64,000 nt of DNA, taken from NCBI GenBank assembly GCA_046290575.1, contig JBKAGX010000001.1, positions 930,001-994,000 on the forward strand, read 5' to 3'. Made by a program: the position numbers and the translations under genes. The notes below the pieces were generated by a model that saw only the letters and a list, made by a program, of their open reading frames with translations, had not been told where the DNA came from and searched no databases. Positions 61,622 to 64,000 of the stretch are shown here, piece after piece (position 1 is the first letter of the stretch; every line of letters starts with the position of its first letter). This stretch comes from JANQQJ01 sp046290575. GTDB lineage: Bacteria; Pseudomonadota; Alphaproteobacteria; SMXS01.

Positions 61622-62125
61622 ATGCAACGCACGAAAAGTTGGGCTTTCCCGCGCTGGGGCGGGTACGGCAATACGAACCGCGACACGGTTGCGGTCCAGA
61701 TGTGCGATTGGCCGCTTTGCGAGGAACGGGGCGAGCACCCTGCGCCAAAATACCGGGATTCCAAAGAGCGGTTTCATTTCTGTCAGGAACATGCCGGCAT
61801 TTACAATCGCAATTGGGATTACTTCAAAGGGCTAACCGCCGAAGAAGCCGAACGCATGAAGCGCGCCGATGAAGAGCGGGCAAACGGCTACAGCGATGCG
61901 GGCACCTGGCGTGACACCTTTGCTGGTGAGACCATGGAAGACCGGGAGAAAAACCTGGCGCTTGAAGTCCTTGGGGTCGATGGCACGGCGACGCCGGACG
62001 ACATCAAGGCCGCGTTTCGCGCGCTTGCAAAGGAACACCACCCTGACGCCAACCCCGGTGATGAAGAAGCTGCCGAACGGTTCAAGAGTGTCTGTGCAGC
62101 CTATGAGATCCTGAAAGCGTCATAA
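61622..62125 (+). CDS. J-domain protein with N-terminal zinc-binding-like motif
   Basis: A 167-residue protein. Residues 28-60 have a Cys/His set (CDWPLC, then FHFCQEHAG) that may hold a zinc ion. The J-domain is at about 112-167, with the HPD tripeptide in LAKEHHPDANPGDE and the family end FKSVCAAYEILK. It would stimulate a DnaK-type ATPase and target it through its N-terminus. It is an alphaproteobacterial type with no known substrate. Confidence 0.88.
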   Translation: MQRTKSWAFPRWGGYGNTNRDTVAVQMCDWPLCEERGEHPAPKYRDSKERFHFCQEHAGIYNRNWDYFKGLTAEEAERMKRADEERANGYSDAGTWRDTFAGETMEDREKNLALEVLGVDGTATPDDIKAAFRALAKEHHPDANPGDEEAAERFKSVCAAYEILKAS

Positions 62126-62214
62126 CATGCTGCGGCTCAATCCCGGATGCCGTGTAGTTTCGTCGCCCTCCGCCGGGACCGGCAAGACCTCATGGATGCC
62201 GTTAAATGGCGCGA

Positions 62215-62646
62215 TTAAGCCAGCAGAAAATTGACGTTTGCGCTGGCGACCGGTTTTTCCGGATTATCCTGCCAGGCCGTGGCGACCACATTGGCAACCC
62301 GTCGCCCGACCCGGGTGGCCCTGGCGCTGGCAAAGGTATCCTTGGGGCCACCTGAGCGCATGTAATCGACGGTGAGCGTGATGACCTTGGGCATCTTTTC
62401 GGTCTCGATCTCATGGGCGATTTGAAACAGCGCAGCGAGTTCCAGCAGGGCTGCAAGCGTGCCGCCGTGCAAGGCGGGCAGGCTGGTATTGCCGATCAGT
62501 TTATCGTCATAGGCCATGGTGGTAACAATCCGCCCGGCTTCTTCGCTGAGCGTGATCCCCATGAACTTCGAATAGGGCAGCGCCTCGTGCAGTTGGGAGA
62601 AGTCGCCCGACGCCGTCATGTCCTGAAAGGTGTCGTAGAACGTCAT
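62215..62646 (-). CDS. PaaI-family acyl-CoA thioesterase
   Basis: A 143-residue hotdog-fold protein with the PaaI/4HBT pattern LHGGTLAALLELAALFQ (catalytic-face Asp/Glu) and VDYMRSGGPKDTFASARA. It hydrolyses acyl-CoA thioesters of unknown chain. It overlaps the upstream thioesterase by 4 bases (ATGA); the two are related and probably form a mixed dimer or a recent pair. Confidence 0.88.
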   Translation of the reverse strand: MTFYDTFQDMTASGDFSQLHEALPYSKFMGITLSEEAGRIVTTMAYDDKLIGNTSLPALHGGTLAALLELAALFQIAHEIETEKMPKVITLTVDYMRSGGPKDTFASARATRVGRRVANVVATAWQDNPEKPVASANVNFLLA

Positions 62647-63110
62647 GTGCCCCCATCCTCGATCATATTGATCGTGCCGCGGCCGGTGAACATGAAGGTG
62701 GCCGCCGCGTTGGCGATGGGCTCGTTTTTGGACTCGTGATAGGCGATGCCGCGCACAAAGGCGATGCGTTTCGTCATCTTGTAGCATTCGGCGAAGGCAA
62801 GAACATCAAGCCCCGGTGTGGCTGGCTTCATGTAGTCGATGCGCAGATCCAGTGTCGCGAAGGGTGCGGGCGTCATGTTGTAGGCCACGACGGAGGAGCC
62901 GCAGACATTGTCCAATAGTGCTGAGATCGCGCCGCCCGCCAAAACACCGGTTTCCGGATTGCCGACCAGGTCGGTGTTGTAAGGAAGACGGACCGTCACA
63001 TGGCCTTTGCCGAAATCGATCACTTCGGTGCCCAGCGCATTCATATGCGGGATGTGTGTCATCCGCATCTGTGCTTTCAGGAATTTATTGGTGTTCTCAG
63101 GCTCACTCAT
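62643..63110 (-). CDS. PaaI-family acyl-CoA thioesterase
   Basis: A 155-residue hotdog protein with the GGAISALLDNVCGSSVVAY helix and a LRIDYMKPATPGLDVLAFA strand, similar to its downstream neighbour. The acidic residue in SALLD is in the usual active-site place. The start at 63110 lies within the end of the transporter gene (8-base overlap, ATGAGTGA), so translation of both thioesterases is coupled to the transporter. Confidence 0.88.
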   Translation of the reverse strand: MSEPENTNKFLKAQMRMTHIPHMNALGTEVIDFGKGHVTVRLPYNTDLVGNPETGVLAGGAISALLDNVCGSSVVAYNMTPAPFATLDLRIDYMKPATPGLDVLAFAECYKMTKRIAFVRGIAYHESKNEPIANAAATFMFTGRGTINMIEDGGT

Positions 63111-64000
63111 GGCGGGTGATGCACCGCGCATCGTGCGGCAAGCGCAATCCCTTCGGGACGACGGTCCGTTCCAGCAATTCGAACATGCCCTGTGCCACCA
63201 GCGCCAAAAGGGCAGCGGGGACGGCACCTTCCAGGATCAGCGCTGTGTCCGCCAGCCGGATGCCCGTCAGGATCGGTTGGCCGTAGCCGCCCGCGCCGAT
63301 CAGCGCGCCAAGAGTCGCGGTGCCAATATTGATGACGGCGGCTGTTTTCACACCTGCAAGGATGGACCGGGCAGCCAGCGGAATCTCGACCCGGCGCAGG
63401 ATGACCCCACGGGGCAGGCCCATTGCTTGCGCGGATTCCCGCATGGCTGGCGGAATATCGGACAGTCCGGCATGCGTGTTCCGCACGATCGGCAACAGGC
63501 TGTAAAGGAAAAGCGCGATGATTGCAGGCGGTCCGCCAATACCGACCAACGGGATCATGAAGACGAACAGCGCCAGTGACGGGATGGTCTGCAGAATCCC
63601 CGTAATGGCCAGAATACCCTGCCCCAGTGACGGGTCCCGGAACGCCCAGATGCCCAATGGGATCGCCAGCAGGATCGCCGCGCCAAGCGATATGCCCACC
63701 AGCGTCAGATGATCGAGCGTGTTCTTGACCAGGCGGCCCCAGAACCCTCGCTCGGGGGCGATAGCGCTGGTGTCGAGTCTCAGAACATCACCCAGGAATT
63801 GCGACGCGGCCCGCTGTTCGGTCTCGCCATCGATGGCAACGGCGCTATTGAGCGACCGCATTGTCTGGTCGGAAATGGCCCCTTCAAGCACGTTGAGGCG
63901 CTCGATCAGTCCAGGTGCCCGCTTTGCCAGATCCAGGCGGTAGAGGATCACGGCGTCGTATCGGGGAAACAGGGTCCTGTCGTCGGCCAGCAGTCGAAGA
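63103..64000 (-). CDS. Glycine betaine/choline-type ABC transporter: binding domain fused to permease (partial)
   Basis: The frame is open to the right edge; the N-terminus is missing. The visible part starts with the end of a substrate-binding domain (about 80 residues, with LFPRYDAVILYRLDL then IERLNVLEGAIS) and continues into an OpuB/ProW-type permease domain with about six helices and the EAA-like loop AMRESAQAMGLPRGVILRRVEIPLA. This is a binding protein joined to a permease, with the binding domain first. Substrates of the family are glycine betaine, choline or ergothioneine. The ATPase gene would lie upstream, outside the window. Confidence 0.85.
   Translation of the reverse strand, partial: LRLLADDRTLFPRYDAVILYRLDLAKRAPGLIERLNVLEGAISDQTMRSLNSAVAIDGETEQRAASQFLGDVLRLDTSAIAPERGFWGRLVKNTLDHLTLVGISLGAAILLAIPLGIWAFRDPSLGQGILAITGILQTIPSLALFVFMIPLVGIGGPPAIIALFLYSLLPIVRNTHAGLSDIPPAMRESAQAMGLPRGVILRRVEIPLAARSILAGVKTAAVINIGTATLGALIGAGGYGQPILTGIRLADTALILEGAVPAALLALVAQGMFELLERTVVPKGLRLPHDARCITRHE

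Noticed and set aside
62127..62234. 35-codon frame containing SPSAGTGKTSW, like an AddA-type P-loop
   Set aside because: Too short, overlaps the thioesterase stop, and no other helicase motif is nearby; probably chance.

Overview
The window looks like core chromosome of an alphaproteobacterium. The evidence is gene order: rnd-lptC-lptA-lptB-rpoN-hpf-ptsN, aroA-cmk-rpsA-sppA-ihfB-lapA-pyrF-trpFBA-accD-folC, and chvI-chvG-hprK-rapZ-EIIA-ptsH-ahcY-tsaE-amgK-murU-addB-addA. DUF1150, the FYDLN acid protein and a NDUFA9-like protein are further alphaproteobacterial markers. Base composition is moderately GC-rich by eye, which produces many long antisense open frames that are not genes. I cannot fix the order; a Rhodospirillales-like free-living bacterium is my best guess.

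Layout. Bases 1-5.1 kb: translation genes pheS (partial), rplT, rpmI, infC and thrS on the minus strand, split by a TraB/GumN protein and an unknown secreted protein. 5.2-8.2 kb: a DUF898 membrane protein, an M48 protease and an alpha/beta hydrolase in one tight unit. 8.3-16.5 kb: accessory and housekeeping genes (SDR protein, TPR protein, queG, GST, uppP, a small metal-related periplasmic protein, a His/Asp-rich TonB receptor, NDUFA9-like) and two palindromic intergenic repeats. 16.6-24.1 kb: tRNA-Leu, rnd, a lineage-specific secreted repeat protein, then lptCAB-rpoN-hpf-ptsN. 24.1-30.4 kb: a small heat shock protein operon, SPOR protein, zincin, mscL, cupin, D-aminoacylase-like protein, tRNA-Ala and the FYDLN protein. 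30.5-42 kb: one co-directional run from aroA to folC, closed by a bidirectional terminator. 42-57 kb: a minus-strand run (in transcription order) chvIG, hprK, rapZ, PTS EIIA and HPr, ahcY, tsaE, amgK, murU, addBA and trxA. 57-64 kb: HugZ-like protein, pckA, an unknown Tat-type protein with a methyltransferase and J-domain protein, then two thioesterases overlapping a binding-protein/permease fusion that runs off the window.

How the genes work together. Four parts of a regulatory (non-transporting) phosphotransferase system lie here: ptsN behind rpoN, and HPr, a mannose-type EIIA and HPr kinase beside the envelope sensor ChvG/ChvI, RapZ and pckA. Together they link envelope state, nitrogen and carbon status. 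Envelope building is also well represented: lptCAB for LPS export, uppP for lipid carrier recycling, amgK-murU for muramic acid salvage and a SPOR protein.

No phage, insertion sequence, CRISPR array or defence system was seen. The points most worth a second look are the metal-receptor cluster, the secreted repeat protein inserted between rnd and lptC, the unknown Tat-type protein, the thioesterase/transporter overlap and the non-canonical AUC start of infC.
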